Notes: generated from the sequence alone by a model not told the origin. Counted from the first letter of the stretch, positions 25,281-34,811 are shown. The stretch: DNA of 64,000 bases from Methylovirgula sp. HY1 (GCF_019343105.1 NZ_CP073764.1:3394607-3458606); one strand, 5' to 3'. Numbers and translations: made by a program.

Positions 25281-28018
25281 ACGAGTGGCAAGGAAATGTC
25301 GCCATTCTTTCGGGCATTGCGTTGGCCTACGGCAAGACGGCTGCGCTCGACGCGATCGATCTTGCCATTCCCGCCGGCATCATGGTCGGTTTCATCGGTC
25401 CTGACGGAGTCGGCAAATCCTCGCTCTTAAGCCTGGTTGCCGGAGCGCGCCGCATCCAGGAGGGCTATTTGACGGTCCTCGGTGAGGACATGGCCGCGGC
25501 CTCTCATCGCCGTGAGGTCTGTCCACAGATCGCCTATATGCCGCAAGGCTTAGGGCGCAATCTTTATGCCGACCTCAGCGTGCGCGAAAACATAGAGTTC
25601 TTTGGCCGCCTCTTCGGCCAAGCCGCCGCCGAGCGGGACATGCGGATGCGGATCCTGCTCGAAAGCACCGGCCTTGCGGACTTTGCGGACAGGCCGGCAA
25701 AGAATCTCTCCGGCGGCATGCGGCAGAAACTCGGCCTCTGCTGCTCGCTCATTCACGATCCCGATCTGCTTGTCCTCGACGAGCCGACGACCGGCGTCGA
25801 TCCTTTGTCGCGGCGGCAGTTTTGGGATTTGATCGCCGGCATGCGGGTGCAGCGTCCGCGCCTGAGCGTTCTCGTCGCGACGGCCTATATGGAAGAAGCA
25901 GAGCGCTTCGATTGGCTCGTTGCCATGGACGCGGGCCGGGTGCTCGCAACGGGGACGCCGAGCGAACTCAAGGCCGCGACGGACACGTCGACGCTCGAAG
26001 ATTGCTTTATCGCGCTCCTCCCGAAGGAACGTCGCCAGCAGCGGGGATTTATCGCGCCGCAGCCGCTCAAAGCCGACGGCGAGCCGGTGATCGTCGCGCG
26101 CGATCTCACTATGCGATTCGGCAATTTCACGGCTGTCGATCACGTCAGCTTTTCGATTGTGCGCGGCGAGATCTTCGGATTCGTGGGTTCGAACGGCAGC
26201 GGCAAAACGACGACGATGAAAATGCTCACCGGCCTGTTGCCGCCGACCTCGGGCGAAGCCTTGCTTTTCGGCCAATCGATCGATGTCGCGGCCCAAGAGG
26301 CGCGTTCTCGCGTCGGTTACATGTCGCAGAGCTTTTCGCTCTATACGGAACTGACCGTGCGGCAGAATCTCGATCTGCACGCGCATCTCTTTCAGTTGCC
26401 GAGAGCGCTGGCCGAGGCGCGAATCGAGGCGCTTGTCGCCGACTTTGGTCTTGTCGATTATGAGGACGAGGAGGCCGGGGCTCTGCCGCTGGGCATTCGC
26501 CAGCGCCTGTCGCTTGCTGTGGCGATCGTCCATGAGCCGGAGATTCTCATTCTCGACGAGCCGACGTCCGGCGTCGATCCCATCGCCCGCGACCAATTCT
26601 GGGAACACCTCATTGATTTGTCGCGCCGTCAGAGGGTGACGATCTTCGTCTCGACGCATTTTATGAATGAAGCGGCGCGCTGCGACCGCATAGCGCTGAT
26701 GGATGCCGGGCGTGTGCTCGCGTCCGGGCGGCCGGAAGATCTCGTCAAATCGCAGAATGCCAAGGATCTCGAAGAGGCTTTCATTTCCTACCTTGAAGAG
26801 GCGAATGGCCGGCAGACCGCGCCACTCGATGATGCGCGTGCCGAGCCGCCGATGCGCGCAACCAAGCCAACAAACTTTGCGGCGCGGGCTGGGCTTGCGT
26901 TGCGGCGCCTCTCCGCCTGCACGATCAAGGAGACGCTCGAACTCCTGCGCGATCCGATCCGCATGGGATTTGCGCTGCTCGGCACGACCTTTCTGATGCT
27001 GATCTTCGGTACCGGGATTTCCTTCGACGTCGATAATCTGTCGTTTGCGGTTCTCGATTGGGACAATAGCCATGACAGCCGAGCCTATCTCGAAGAGTTG
27101 CGCGGCTCGCGCTATTTCAGCGAAAAGGCGCCTCTCGCCAACGAGGCGGATATGCAGCGGCGATTGCGCAGCGGCGACATCAGCGCGGCGATCGAAATCC
27201 CGCCTGGCTTCGGCCGCGACCTCAGGCGTGGTCGGCCGACGTCCATCGGCGCTTGGATCGATGGCGCCATGCCGTTCCGCGCGCAAACGATCAGGGGCTA
27301 TCTGGAGGCCGTTCAACAGCAATATCTCGGCAAACTCGCCGTCGAAAACAACCAGGACCCGAACGCGGCAAATCCGCTGACGCTCGAAACGCGCTTTCGC
27401 TACAATCAAAATTTCGAAAGTGTCTTTGCCATCGTTCCTGGCGATATCGCGCTGCTTCTGGCGCTGATCCCTGCCATTTTGATGGCGCTCGCGGTGGTGC
27501 GCGAAAAGGAACTCGGCTCGATCACCAATCTCTATGTCACACCTTTGACGCGCCTCGAGTTTTTGGTCGGAAAGCAGCTCCCCTATGTCGGCATCGGTCT
27601 GGTGAACTTTCTGCTTTTATGCCTCATGGGCTATCTCGTCTTCGGTGTCGGGATCAAAGGCAGCTTTTTGACGCTGCTTGTCGGCGCCGCGATCTATCTC
27701 GTCGCGACGACCGGATTCGGCATGCTGGTCTCGTCGTTCTGTCAGACCCAGATCGCGGCCCTCTTCGGGACCGCGATTCTTACCATTCTGCCGGCGACCA
27801 TGTTTTCCGGCATGCTGACGCCGGTGTCTTCGCTGACAGGCCTCCCGGCACTTTTGGGCCGCAGCTTTCCGATGAGCTATTTTTTCCCGATTAGCGTCGG
27901 TGTCTTCACCAAAGGCCTCGGCTTTGAGGAACTGCGCTCTTATTTCTTTGGGCTTTCTATTTTCGTCCCAGTCTTGATCGGCTTGAGTGTCATGCTGCTA
28001 CATAAGCAGGAAAGCTGA
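25277..28018 (+). CDS. RbbA-like ABC protein: two ATPase domains plus ABC-2 permease
   Basis: The 913 residues hold two ATP-binding domains and a permease. Domain 1 (about 10-235) has Walker A GPDGVGKSS, signature LSGGMRQKL and Walker B LLVLDEPTTGVD. Domain 2 (about 270-510) has Walker A GSNGSGKTTTM, the altered signature LPLGIRQRL, and ILILDEPTSGVD. An ABC-2-type membrane part (about 550-913) follows, with one N-terminal span, a large periplasmic loop and five or six C-terminal spans. The second signature lacks the usual LSGGQ serine. The layout matches E. coli RbbA, reported as ribosome-associated, but with the HlyD and permease partners an export role is more likely. The GTG start is translationally coupled to the upstream gene. 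Confidence 0.88.
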   Translation: MNEWQGNVAILSGIALAYGKTAALDAIDLAIPAGIMVGFIGPDGVGKSSLLSLVAGARRIQEGYLTVLGEDMAAASHRREVCPQIAYMPQGLGRNLYADLSVRENIEFFGRLFGQAAAERDMRMRILLESTGLADFADRPAKNLSGGMRQKLGLCCSLIHDPDLLVLDEPTTGVDPLSRRQFWDLIAGMRVQRPRLSVLVATAYMEEAERFDWLVAMDAGRVLATGTPSELKAATDTSTLEDCFIALLPKERRQQRGFIAPQPLKADGEPVIVARDLTMRFGNFTAVDHVSFSIVRGEIFGFVGSNGSGKTTTMKMLTGLLPPTSGEALLFGQSIDVAAQEARSRVGYMSQSFSLYTELTVRQNLDLHAHLFQLPRALAEARIEALVADFGLVDYEDEEAGALPLGIRQRLSLAVAIVHEPEILILDEPTSGVDPIARDQFWEHLIDLSRRQRVTIFVSTHFMNEAARCDRIALMDAGRVLASGRPEDLVKSQNAKDLEEAFISYLEEANGRQTAPLDDARAEPPMRATKPTNFAARAGLALRRLSACTIKETLELLRDPIRMGFALLGTTFLMLIFGTGISFDVDNLSFAVLDWDNSHDSRAYLEELRGSRYFSEKAPLANEADMQRRLRSGDISAAIEIPPGFGRDLRRGRPTSIGAWIDGAMPFRAQTIRGYLEAVQQQYLGKLAVENNQDPNAANPLTLETRFRYNQNFESVFAIVPGDIALLLALIPAILMALAVVREKELGSITNLYVTPLTRLEFLVGKQLPYVGIGLVNFLLLCLMGYLVFGVGIKGSFLTLLVGAAIYLVATTGFGMLVSSFCQTQIAALFGTAILTILPATMFSGMLTPVSSLTGLPALLGRSFPMSYFFPISVGVFTKGLGFEELRSYFFGLSIFVPVLIGLSVMLLHKQES

Positions 28019-28019
28019 G

Positions 28020-29195
28020 ATGATGCACACACTTTCCAATATATATTGGCTGGGAACCAAGGAAATCCGCAGCTTCTTTCATGACTTCGTTTTGCTCGGC
28101 TTGGTGATTTATGCTTTCTCGCTTGCGATTTTCGCGCAGGCGCAAAGCAACGCACAAGAGGTTCACAATGCGTCGGTCGCCGTGCTCGATGAGGATCATT
28201 CGGTTCTGTCGCAGCGCATGATCGGCGCGCTTCTGCCACCTTATTTCAAGAAGCCACAGCCGATCACCGATCGCGATATTGATTACGCCATGGATACAGG
28301 CCGCTATACATTCGTCATTGTGATTCCGCCGCATTTCGAGCGCGACGTTCTCGCCGGCCATTTGGAGGAAGATCAGACCTTATGGGCTTCCGTGCAAGTG
28401 AATGTCGATGCCACCGCCATGGTCCAGGCGGGACTCGGCTCAGGCTATATCCAACAGATCCTGACGACCGAGGTCCAAAATTTCGTCTCGCATAATGAGG
28501 GCGATCTCCTGTCGCGGAGCCAGAACATCCCAATGTCGCCGGTGACGCTCGCCGTGCGCATCCTGTTCAATCCGAATGCCGATTCGTCTTGGTTCATGAG
28601 CGTCATGGGCATCGTCAACAACGTGACCATGCTGGCGATCATTCTCGCTGGCGCGGCGGTCGTGCGCGAGCGCGAGCATGGCACGATGGACCATCTTCTC
28701 GTCATGCCGGTGACGCCGTTCGAGATCGCAATGGCGAAAATCTGGGCCAATGGCCTCATCATCACGGTTACGGTCGGCCTTTCTCTCATCCTGGTCGTGC
28801 GCGGTCTTCTTCACATCCCGATTATCGGCTCCGTGCCGTTGTTCGTGGCCGGAACCGCTCTCTATCTGTTTTTTGCCACCGCTGTCGGCATCTATCTTGC
28901 GACCATCGCCCGCACCATGCCGCAGCTCGGGCTCCTCTATATGCTCGTCGCCATGCCGCTGAATATGCTGTCCGGCAGCATGACTCCGCTCGAGAGCATG
29001 CCGATGTGGCTGCGCACGATCATGCAGATGTCGCCATCCACCTATTTCGTGTCCTACGCGCAGGCCATCCTTTTTCGCGGCGCCGGCTTCGCTATCGTCT
29101 GGCCCAAATTCCTGGCGGTTGGTCTGATCGGGAGCCTGTTTCTTTTTCTGGCGCTCCGCCGGTTCCGCAAAGTGGCCGCGCAGACGCTTGGATGA
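28020..29195 (+). CDS. ABC-2 type permease (YhhJ-like)
   Basis: The 391-residue membrane protein has an N-terminal span (DFVLLGLVIYAFSLAIFAQA) and a periplasmic domain of about 180 residues. Five or six spans follow, including MLAIILAGAAVVREREHGTM and LGLLYMLVAMPLNMLSGSM. The EREHGTM motif is typical of ABC-2 permeases. The ATG at 28020 is one base after the stop of the ATPase gene and has AGGAAAG upstream. It should pair with the permease half of the preceding protein to form the channel of the exporter. Substrate unknown. Confidence 0.87.
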   Translation: MMHTLSNIYWLGTKEIRSFFHDFVLLGLVIYAFSLAIFAQAQSNAQEVHNASVAVLDEDHSVLSQRMIGALLPPYFKKPQPITDRDIDYAMDTGRYTFVIVIPPHFERDVLAGHLEEDQTLWASVQVNVDATAMVQAGLGSGYIQQILTTEVQNFVSHNEGDLLSRSQNIPMSPVTLAVRILFNPNADSSWFMSVMGIVNNVTMLAIILAGAAVVREREHGTMDHLLVMPVTPFEIAMAKIWANGLIITVTVGLSLILVVRGLLHIPIIGSVPLFVAGTALYLFFATAVGIYLATIARTMPQLGLLYMLVAMPLNMLSGSMTPLESMPMWLRTIMQMSPSTYFVSYAQAILFRGAGFAIVWPKFLAVGLIGSLFLFLALRRFRKVAAQTLG

Positions 29196-29457
29196 GTCGA
29201 GGAGTCATGGCGCTATTCGTAACGAAATTTATGTAAATCTATCTATACCCCGTTTGTAGCGGCCAATTGAAAAATTCAACATCGTCGAATTTCGACCATT
29301 TCGCATCGCCGACAAGTGTCCTGCGCGCTTTTATCCGGCGTTCCGCCTCTTGACTGAAGCTTTGGTTCGACCGATTTAACAGTTCTAGCCGGGTGATTTC
29401 CCTATCGGTACCCGGTAGACGTTTGCGTCCCGACAGGGCACGAGGTCGGTCCGAGAC

Positions 29458-30999
29458 ATGGATCGGGTCCCAATGAGCGATGATCGGTCCGCTGCTGGCG
29501 CGGCTGCGGAAGCACATTTGCGCGCAGCCATCGCGGCCGGCAGTTGCGCCACGTTCGAATACGATATCGATGCGCGGATCATCCAATGGGTCGATGCGGC
29601 CGGCTGGATTTCCGGAGAACCGCAATTCATTTGCTGGGATGCGGCGGCTTTTACCAAGATGCTCGAGCCGGCCGACCATTTGCAAATGCGCCATGCGGTG
29701 CGCAGAGCGTTGCGAACCGGTCGGCTGGACGTTCGTTTCCATATCAGGCAAGCCGATGGTCGGATGCGTTGCCTGCGGGCGCGCGGCCAGCTCTTGCGCC
29801 ACCAGCTCGGCCGGCGCGCGGTTCTGATCGGCATCATCCTCGATATTGCCGAAGAAAAGCAGATCGAAGCGCAGCTCCGCGCGCGTGAAGAGCATCTACG
29901 CCTCATTCTAGAAACCGTGCCCGATGCGATGGTCATCATCGACGAACTCGGAACGATCCAATCTTTCAGTCAGGCCGCCGAGCGGCTGTTCGGCTGGCGT
30001 GCGGAGGAGGTCGTCGGCATCAATGTCCGTGTGCTGATGCCGGAGCCCGATCAAAGCCGGCACGACGGCTATTTGCAACGTTATCAGCGAACGGGCGAGC
30101 GTCGGATCATCGGTCTTGGCCGTGTGGTGACTGGGCAGAGGAAGGATGGCTCGACCTTTCCGATGCATCTTTCCGTCGGTGAGATGCCGGGTGTGGGGCG
30201 GCGCAGCTTCACGGGTTTCGTTCGCGACCTCACCGAACGGCAGGAGAATATGGCGAAGCTGCAAGAGTTGCAGGCCGAGCTTGTCCATGTCTCCCGCCTG
30301 CTAGCGATGGGTGAAATGGCCTCGAGTCTTGCGCATGAGCTGAACCAGCCTTTGACGGCGATCGCTAATTACATGAAAGGGTGTCGCCGGCTTTTGCAGA
30401 ATATCGATCATCCGCAGCGGATGACGATCCAGGATGCGTTGGACAAAGCTGCCGACCAGGCCGTGCGCGCGGGGCAGATCATCCGGCGGTTGCGCGATTT
30501 CGCGGCGCGTGGCGAAACCGAGAAGAAAATCGAGCGGATCGTCAAAGTGGTGGAAGAGGCCAGCGCTTTGGCCCTCGTCGGCGCTCGCGAGCTTGGCGTT
30601 AGGGTGCGCCAGGATGTCGCTCCCGGAGTCGATTTGGTGCTCGTCGACCGGGTTCAGATCCAACAGGTGCTGGTCAATCTCTTTCGCAATGCGCTGGAAG
30701 CGATGGAGGCGACGGAGCATCGCGAACTGCTTGTGGCTTTGGCGCCTGCCGCCGATATGATGGTGGAGATCGCGGTCGCCGATACGGGCCATGGTATAAA
30801 ACCCGAAATTCTGCCCAGGCTCTTCGAGCCTTTCACGACGTCGAAGGACAATGGCATGGGTGTCGGTCTGTCGATTTGTCGGACTATTGTCGAGGCACAT
30901 GGTGGTAAAATGTGGGTCGAGCCGAATCCCGTCGGTGGCACGGTGTTCCGGTTCACCCTCATGGCCGCGAAGGAGGAAAGGGACGACGACAATGGCTGA
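29458..30999 (+). CDS. fixL: FixL-type oxygen-sensing heme-PAS histidine kinase
   Basis: The 513-residue protein has no membrane segment. A first PAS-like domain covers about residues 20-130. A second PAS (about 145-260) matches the heme PAS of FixL closely, with [28 protein letters not shown] and [10 protein letters not shown]. By position, His202 corresponds to the proximal heme histidine (His200 of Bradyrhizobium FixL), Arg208 to Arg206 and Arg222 to Arg220. The residue matching His214 is Arg216. The kinase part has phospho-acceptor His293 in [11 protein letters not shown] and ATPase motifs [15 protein letters not shown] and GMGVGLSIC. In known systems, unliganded FixL phosphorylates FixJ. 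fixJ overlaps its last eight bases. Confidence 0.93.
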   Translation: MDRVPMSDDRSAAGAAAEAHLRAAIAAGSCATFEYDIDARIIQWVDAAGWISGEPQFICWDAAAFTKMLEPADHLQMRHAVRRALRTGRLDVRFHIRQADGRMRCLRARGQLLRHQLGRRAVLIGIILDIAEEKQIEAQLRAREEHLRLILETVPDAMVIIDELGTIQSFSQAAERLFGWRAEEVVGINVRVLMPEPDQSRHDGYLQRYQRTGERRIIGLGRVVTGQRKDGSTFPMHLSVGEMPGVGRRSFTGFVRDLTERQENMAKLQELQAELVHVSRLLAMGEMASSLAHELNQPLTAIANYMKGCRRLLQNIDHPQRMTIQDALDKAADQAVRAGQIIRRLRDFAARGETEKKIERIVKVVEEASALALVGARELGVRVRQDVAPGVDLVLVDRVQIQQVLVNLFRNALEAMEATEHRELLVALAPAADMMVEIAVADTGHGIKPEILPRLFEPFTTSKDNGMGVGLSICRTIVEAHGGKMWVEPNPVGGTVFRFTLMAAKEERDDDNG

Positions 31000-31603
31000 T
31001 GCGACCGTCCATGTCATCGACGACGATGCGGCATTGCGGGATTCGCTCGCTTTTCTGCTCGGCTCCGCGGGTCTCCTCGTGCGCAGCTTCGAATCGGCGC
31101 AAGCCTTTCTTCAGGAGCTTGCGAGCATAGAAGCGGGCTGCGTCGTCACCGATATCCGTATGCCGGGCATCGACGGGCTCGAGCTTTTGCGGCTGCTGCA
31201 GGAAATGGGCAAGGGATTGCCGGTGATCGTCATGACCGGCCATGGCGACGTGCCGCTCGCGGTCAAGGCCATGCGGCTCGGGGCGGCCGACTTCGTCGAA
31301 AAGCCGTTCGAGGACGAGGTTATGATCGACGCGGTCCGCTCGGCTTTGACGAGCAGCATGCCGCTCCCGCCCGCCGGCATCAGTGATGAGATGGCGCTCC
31401 GGATTGCCTCGCTCAGCCGCCGCGAAAGGCAGGTTCTGTCCGGCCTTGTCGAAGGCCAGACCAATAAGGAAATCGCCCGTCAGTTCGATTTGAGCCCGCG
31501 CACGGTCGAGGTCTACCGGGCGAAGCTCATGACCAAGATGCAAGCCAATAATATTTCCGAACTGGTACGCTTCGCCATGCGGGCCGGAGTGACCGGCGGA
31601 TGA
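30992..31603 (+). CDS. fixJ: FixJ-type response regulator
   Basis: The 203-residue regulator has a receiver domain with acidic pocket [10 protein letters not shown], phosphorylation site Asp54 in VVTDIRMPG, and FVEKPFEDE carrying the conserved Lys. The C-terminal LuxR/FixJ helix-turn-helix is [20 protein letters not shown] with [15 protein letters not shown]. The start at 30992 lies inside fixL's end, giving coupled translation; GGAGGAAAG is upstream. FixJ normally activates fixK-type genes. A FixJ-box-like site lies upstream of the FixK-type gene at 33978. Confidence 0.95.
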   Translation: MADATVHVIDDDAALRDSLAFLLGSAGLLVRSFESAQAFLQELASIEAGCVVTDIRMPGIDGLELLRLLQEMGKGLPVIVMTGHGDVPLAVKAMRLGAADFVEKPFEDEVMIDAVRSALTSSMPLPPAGISDEMALRIASLSRRERQVLSGLVEGQTNKEIARQFDLSPRTVEVYRAKLMTKMQANNISELVRFAMRAGVTGG

Positions 31604-31613
31604 TCCAGATCAA
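31600..31613. promoter_or_regulatory. candidate FixK/FNR box upstream of the single-receiver gene
   Basis: ATGATCCAGATCAA matches TTGAT-N4-ATCAA at nine of ten positions. It overlaps the fixJ stop codon and lies about 80 bases before the start at 31694. Confidence 0.5.
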
Positions 31614-31693
31614 TTTAAGTCAATCGATTTCGATTCAAGATATGCGAGCTTGGGGGCGTGACCCCAGAAGGGCAGGGGTGTCCCGATCTCGCG

Positions 31694-32074
31694 ATGCAAA
31701 AGCCGATTCAGTCCACTATCATCATTGTCGATGATGACGCTCAGGTTCTCCGCTCCCTATGTTTCCTGCTGGAGACAGAGGGCTATTATGTTTTGACGTT
31801 TGGTTCGGCGGTCGAGCTTTTGAATCGGCCGCATCTGCCGGAAAACGCTTGCCTCGTGGTTGATTACCGTATGCCTGTCATGAACGGTCTCGATCTCCTG
31901 ACGCATGTGCGAGCGAAATTTCCTTATGTTCCCGCACTGCTCATCACCGGCCATCCAGATGCGACGATCGAGCCGCGTGCCGCTGATCTCGGCATCAAAG
32001 TCGTGCACAAGCCGCATCTCGATGACGGCCTTTTGCAAGCCATCCGTGATACGCTCGCTGGCAGTGTCGGCTGA
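31694..32074 (+). CDS. single-domain response regulator (FixJ-like receiver without output domain)
   Basis: About 126 residues form one receiver domain: acidic pair in IIIVDDDAQVLR, phosphorylation site Asp57 in CLVVDYRMPVMNG, conserved Thr in LLITGHPD, and Lys106 in VVHKPHLDD. There is no DNA-binding domain. It closely follows fixLJ and has a FixK-like box upstream. It may compete with FixJ for phosphate from FixL, or serve another partner; this is inference. The start is taken at the internal Met (MQKPIQSTIIIVDDD); a GTG at 31658 would add 12 residues. Confidence 0.85.
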   Translation: MQKPIQSTIIIVDDDAQVLRSLCFLLETEGYYVLTFGSAVELLNRPHLPENACLVVDYRMPVMNGLDLLTHVRAKFPYVPALLITGHPDATIEPRAADLGIKVVHKPHLDDGLLQAIRDTLAGSVG

Positions 32075-32201
32075 CGCAGCGGAACCCGCGCACCTGTCCG
32101 CCGGAATTTGCGCTCTATCTCTCGGGTGCCGAGGACCGTAAGGTTGGTCATGGGTCCGTTCGCGGGCCAAGGCGTCATCCTTATGGGCTCCCCGAGCATC
32201 G

Positions 32202-33803
32202 ATGTTTCAGACCACCGAAACTCTGGTCTTTCTCCTGTTTGTAATCGCGGCGGTTTCCGCCATCGCGCAGCGGCTGAAAGTTCCGCCGGCCATTCTTTTG
32301 GTGCTAACCGGCGTTATTTTTGCGCTGATGCCGCGCCTGCCTGCTGTACAGCTTGCGCCGGAAGTGGTCTTGCTTCTCGTCCTGCCGCCAGTCATTTACG
32401 CCGCGGCCGTGGCGATGAGTTGGCGCGAGTTTCGCGTCAGTCTGCGTCCGATCTCGCTGCTCGCGGTGGGCTGCGTCGTGTTTACGACGGTTGCCGCCGC
32501 TGCCGCGACCCATTGGCTTTTGGGTCTGCCCTGGGCCGTCGGCTTTACCTTGGGGGCGATCATATCGCCTCCGGATGCGGTGGCGGCCCTGTCCATTTTG
32601 CGCCGCATGCAGCTTCCTAGGCGCCTCATCGTCATTCTGGAAGGCGAGGGCCTCGCCAATGATGCGACGGCGCTCATCCTTTATCGGTTTGCGGTGGTTG
32701 CCGTCAGCGTCGGTTCGTTTTCATTCGGCCACGCCGTAGGAACCTTTGCTGCCATTGTCGTCGGCGAGATTCTCTGGGGCATTGGCGTCGGCTGGACCAT
32801 GCTGCGCCTGCGCCATTGGGCCGATGGTCCGCGCACCGAGATCCTTCTCTCGATATTGACGCCATTCCTCGCCTATTGGCCGCCGGAGTATTTCGGCGGC
32901 TCAGGTGTTTTGGCGACGGTCGCCACCGGACTTTATTTCAGCGGCAATGGCTTGCGGCTCATCAGTGCAGCGACGCGCCTGCAAGGCATCTTCTTCTGGG
33001 ATTTTTTCATTTACGTCATCGAAGGCTTGGTCTTTCTCATCACAGGCCTGCAGGCGCGCAGCCTGATCGCGGGCATCAGCCAATATCCGATTTCCGATCT
33101 CGTCACATCCGCCGTCGTCGTCAGCGGCGTTGTGATTCTGTCGCGCTTCGTCTGGATGTTTCCGATCGCCTATCTTCCGCGCGGGATCATGCGGCTGTTC
33201 TGGCACAAGCATCAAGAGCCGTCCTGGCAGGGGTCGTTCGTGGTCGCATTCGCTGGAATTCGCGGCATCGTCTCGCTCGCCGCCGCGCTGGCGATCCCGC
33301 TCGTCACCGCTGATGGGACACCTTTCCCAGATCGTGATTTGATCCTCTTTCTCACCTTTGTCGTCATACTCGTGACGCTCGTCGGGCAGGGCCTCTTGCT
33401 GCCATGGGTGATCCGCATGCTGGGCCTTGCCCATGCCGGGCGGCGCGAACGCCATGCCGACAAGGTCGAGGAAATTCACGCGCGGCATCAAGCGATCGAA
33501 GCCGTGCTCCGACGCCTCGACCAACTCACCGCCGAGCGCCAATTGTCGCAGGATGTCGTCACGCCCCTGCGCAACCGTCACCGTGACCGGCTGAGACATG
33601 CCGATGATCGCGACGGCGATAGCCGGCAAAGCCAGCGTGTCGCGACGACGGAGGAGATCGAATTTCTGCTGATCGCCGCCGAAAGAGATTCGATCAACGA
33701 GCTTTACCGTACTGGTCAATTAAAGGACGAAGCGCGCCGCAGGATCGAGCGCGAACTTGATCTGCGCGATGCGCAGTTGGCCAATCTGCGCGCGCAGGAC
33801 TGA
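32202..33803 (+). CDS. CPA1-type Na+/H+ antiporter
   Basis: A 533-residue membrane protein with about 12 hydrophobic segments in the first 410 residues. A cytoplasmic tail of about 120 charged residues follows (ERHADKVEEIHARHQAIEAVL...). Family features include GAIISPPDAVAALSILRRM, LEGEGLANDATALILYRFA with the conserved acidic pair, and AFAGIRGIVSLAAALAIP. Such proteins exchange Na+ or K+ for protons and help pH control. It sits between the fix regulators and the FixK-type gene, transcribed in the same direction, but has its own 127-base upstream gap. Ion specificity cannot be read from the sequence. Confidence 0.9.
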   Translation: MFQTTETLVFLLFVIAAVSAIAQRLKVPPAILLVLTGVIFALMPRLPAVQLAPEVVLLLVLPPVIYAAAVAMSWREFRVSLRPISLLAVGCVVFTTVAAAAATHWLLGLPWAVGFTLGAIISPPDAVAALSILRRMQLPRRLIVILEGEGLANDATALILYRFAVVAVSVGSFSFGHAVGTFAAIVVGEILWGIGVGWTMLRLRHWADGPRTEILLSILTPFLAYWPPEYFGGSGVLATVATGLYFSGNGLRLISAATRLQGIFFWDFFIYVIEGLVFLITGLQARSLIAGISQYPISDLVTSAVVVSGVVILSRFVWMFPIAYLPRGIMRLFWHKHQEPSWQGSFVVAFAGIRGIVSLAAALAIPLVTADGTPFPDRDLILFLTFVVILVTLVGQGLLLPWVIRMLGLAHAGRRERHADKVEEIHARHQAIEAVLRRLDQLTAERQLSQDVVTPLRNRHRDRLRHADDRDGDSRQSQRVATTEEIEFLLIAAERDSINELYRTGQLKDEARRRIERELDLRDAQLANLRAQD

Positions 33804-33899
33804 TACCGCGGCCATCGTTCGATAAAATAGATACAATAAAACCAATTATTTGCACAGTTGCCGCCGAGCTGTCCATTTGGTTTGGACAAGTCCGTAGAC

Positions 33900-33907
33900 C
33901 TACGTAA
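33900..33907 (-). promoter_or_regulatory. candidate FixJ-binding site upstream of the FixK-type gene
   Basis: On the minus strand the site reads TTACGTAG, seven of eight positions of the published FixJ consensus GTAMGTAG. It lies 70 bases before the fixK-type ATG, within the range known for fixK promoters. Confidence 0.5.
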
Positions 33908-33977
33908 GGGACCGCCCGAAATTTTCTGCGATCCGAAGGCCCGATAAACCGTCTTCACCAAACAGGAGATGACTTCG

Positions 33978-34667
33978 ATGCTTTCGATCCAGCAGCCAAA
34001 TGTCAGCGCCATACACAGCGGCACTCGGGTGGTTCCGCAAATTGGCATCGATACGGAGCTTTTGGCGGGGCACCCGCAGACGGTCGGTGTACAGTTCACC
34101 TATCGCGCCGAAGAAGAAATCTACGGCGAGGCCGAGCCTGCCGAGTTCAGCTATAAAGTCGTGTCCGGCGCGGTTCGGTCCTATAAGCTTCTCGCCGATG
34201 GTCGCCGGCAAATCGGCGCCTTTCATCTCCCCGGCGATCTCTTCGGACTCGAAGCCGCGGATGCGCATCAGCTCACTGCCGAGGCCGTGGTCGAAACCAA
34301 GGTCGTGCTGTTGAAGCGCCGCTCGCTCGATGCGCTCGCCGCGCAGAATGTCCAGGTCGCTTATAAGCTTTGGACCGCCGCGGCCGAAAATCTCCGCTGC
34401 GCCGAGCAGCGTATGTTGCTTCTTGGCCGTAAGACGGCGCAGGAGCGCGTCGCGAGCTTCCTCGTCGAAATGGATGATCGTTGCGGCGCCAAGGGGATGA
34501 TCGACCTGCCGATGTCGCGTCGCGATGTTGCCGATTATCTCGGCCTGACATTGGAGACTGTTTCACGCGCGATCTCGCAAATGCGGAGCACTGGCATGCT
34601 GCGGCTGGCGAGCGCCCGCCATGTCGAATTGAATCGCGCTAAGCTCCTCCACGCGATGGATGCTTGA
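33978..34667 (+). CDS. fixK: FixK-type Crp/Fnr transcription regulator
   Basis: The 229-residue protein has a cyclic-nucleotide-binding-like beta domain (about 40-150, with SGAVRSYKLLADGRRQIGAFH and LPGDLFGLE). The dimer helix follows, then the DNA-binding domain with recognition helix SRRDVADYLGLTLETVSRAI. The E..SR pattern in LETVSRA is the FNR/FixK type that reads TTGA half-sites. There is no N-terminal cysteine cluster, so oxygen is sensed indirectly, presumably through FixLJ. The start at 33978 is preferred over 33969 because AACAGGAG lies nine bases before it. Three matching boxes lie in this locus. Confidence 0.92.
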   Translation: MLSIQQPNVSAIHSGTRVVPQIGIDTELLAGHPQTVGVQFTYRAEEEIYGEAEPAEFSYKVVSGAVRSYKLLADGRRQIGAFHLPGDLFGLEAADAHQLTAEAVVETKVVLLKRRSLDALAAQNVQVAYKLWTAAAENLRCAEQRMLLLGRKTAQERVASFLVEMDDRCGAKGMIDLPMSRRDVADYLGLTLETVSRAISQMRSTGMLRLASARHVELNRAKLLHAMDA

Positions 34668-34762
34668 GGCGAGCCTCAAATCTGATTTGGAATAAGAGCG
34701 GCGCATTGGTCTGTGCCGCTCTTCGCTTATGTAAGATATCGCGGAACTGTCATCGGCCGCGC

Positions 34763-34811
34763 GATTGACTTGCCACTGCTTGCGACGGATATTACGCGCG
34801 TCGACAGCGCC
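34763..34811. repeat. direct repeat copy 1, promoter-like
   Basis: The segment starts GATTGACTT, contains TTGCGACG and ends ACGCGCGTCGACAGCGCC. It recurs at 35357-35404 with 17 of 18 bases identical in the last block. TTGACT followed 17-19 bases later by GATATT/TATTAC resembles a promoter. It is about 140 bases upstream of the small secreted-protein gene. Confidence 0.6.

Noticed and set aside
29267..29279. TTGA-N5-TCAA upstream of fixL as a FixK box
   Set aside because: The gap is five bases instead of six, so the half-sites are out of register for an FNR/FixK dimer.
29458..30999. FixL as a heme-less variant
   Set aside because: At first the DPHIIG-type His appeared to be the proximal ligand and missing. 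The proximal His corresponds to the SRHD segment, which is conserved, so heme binding is expected.
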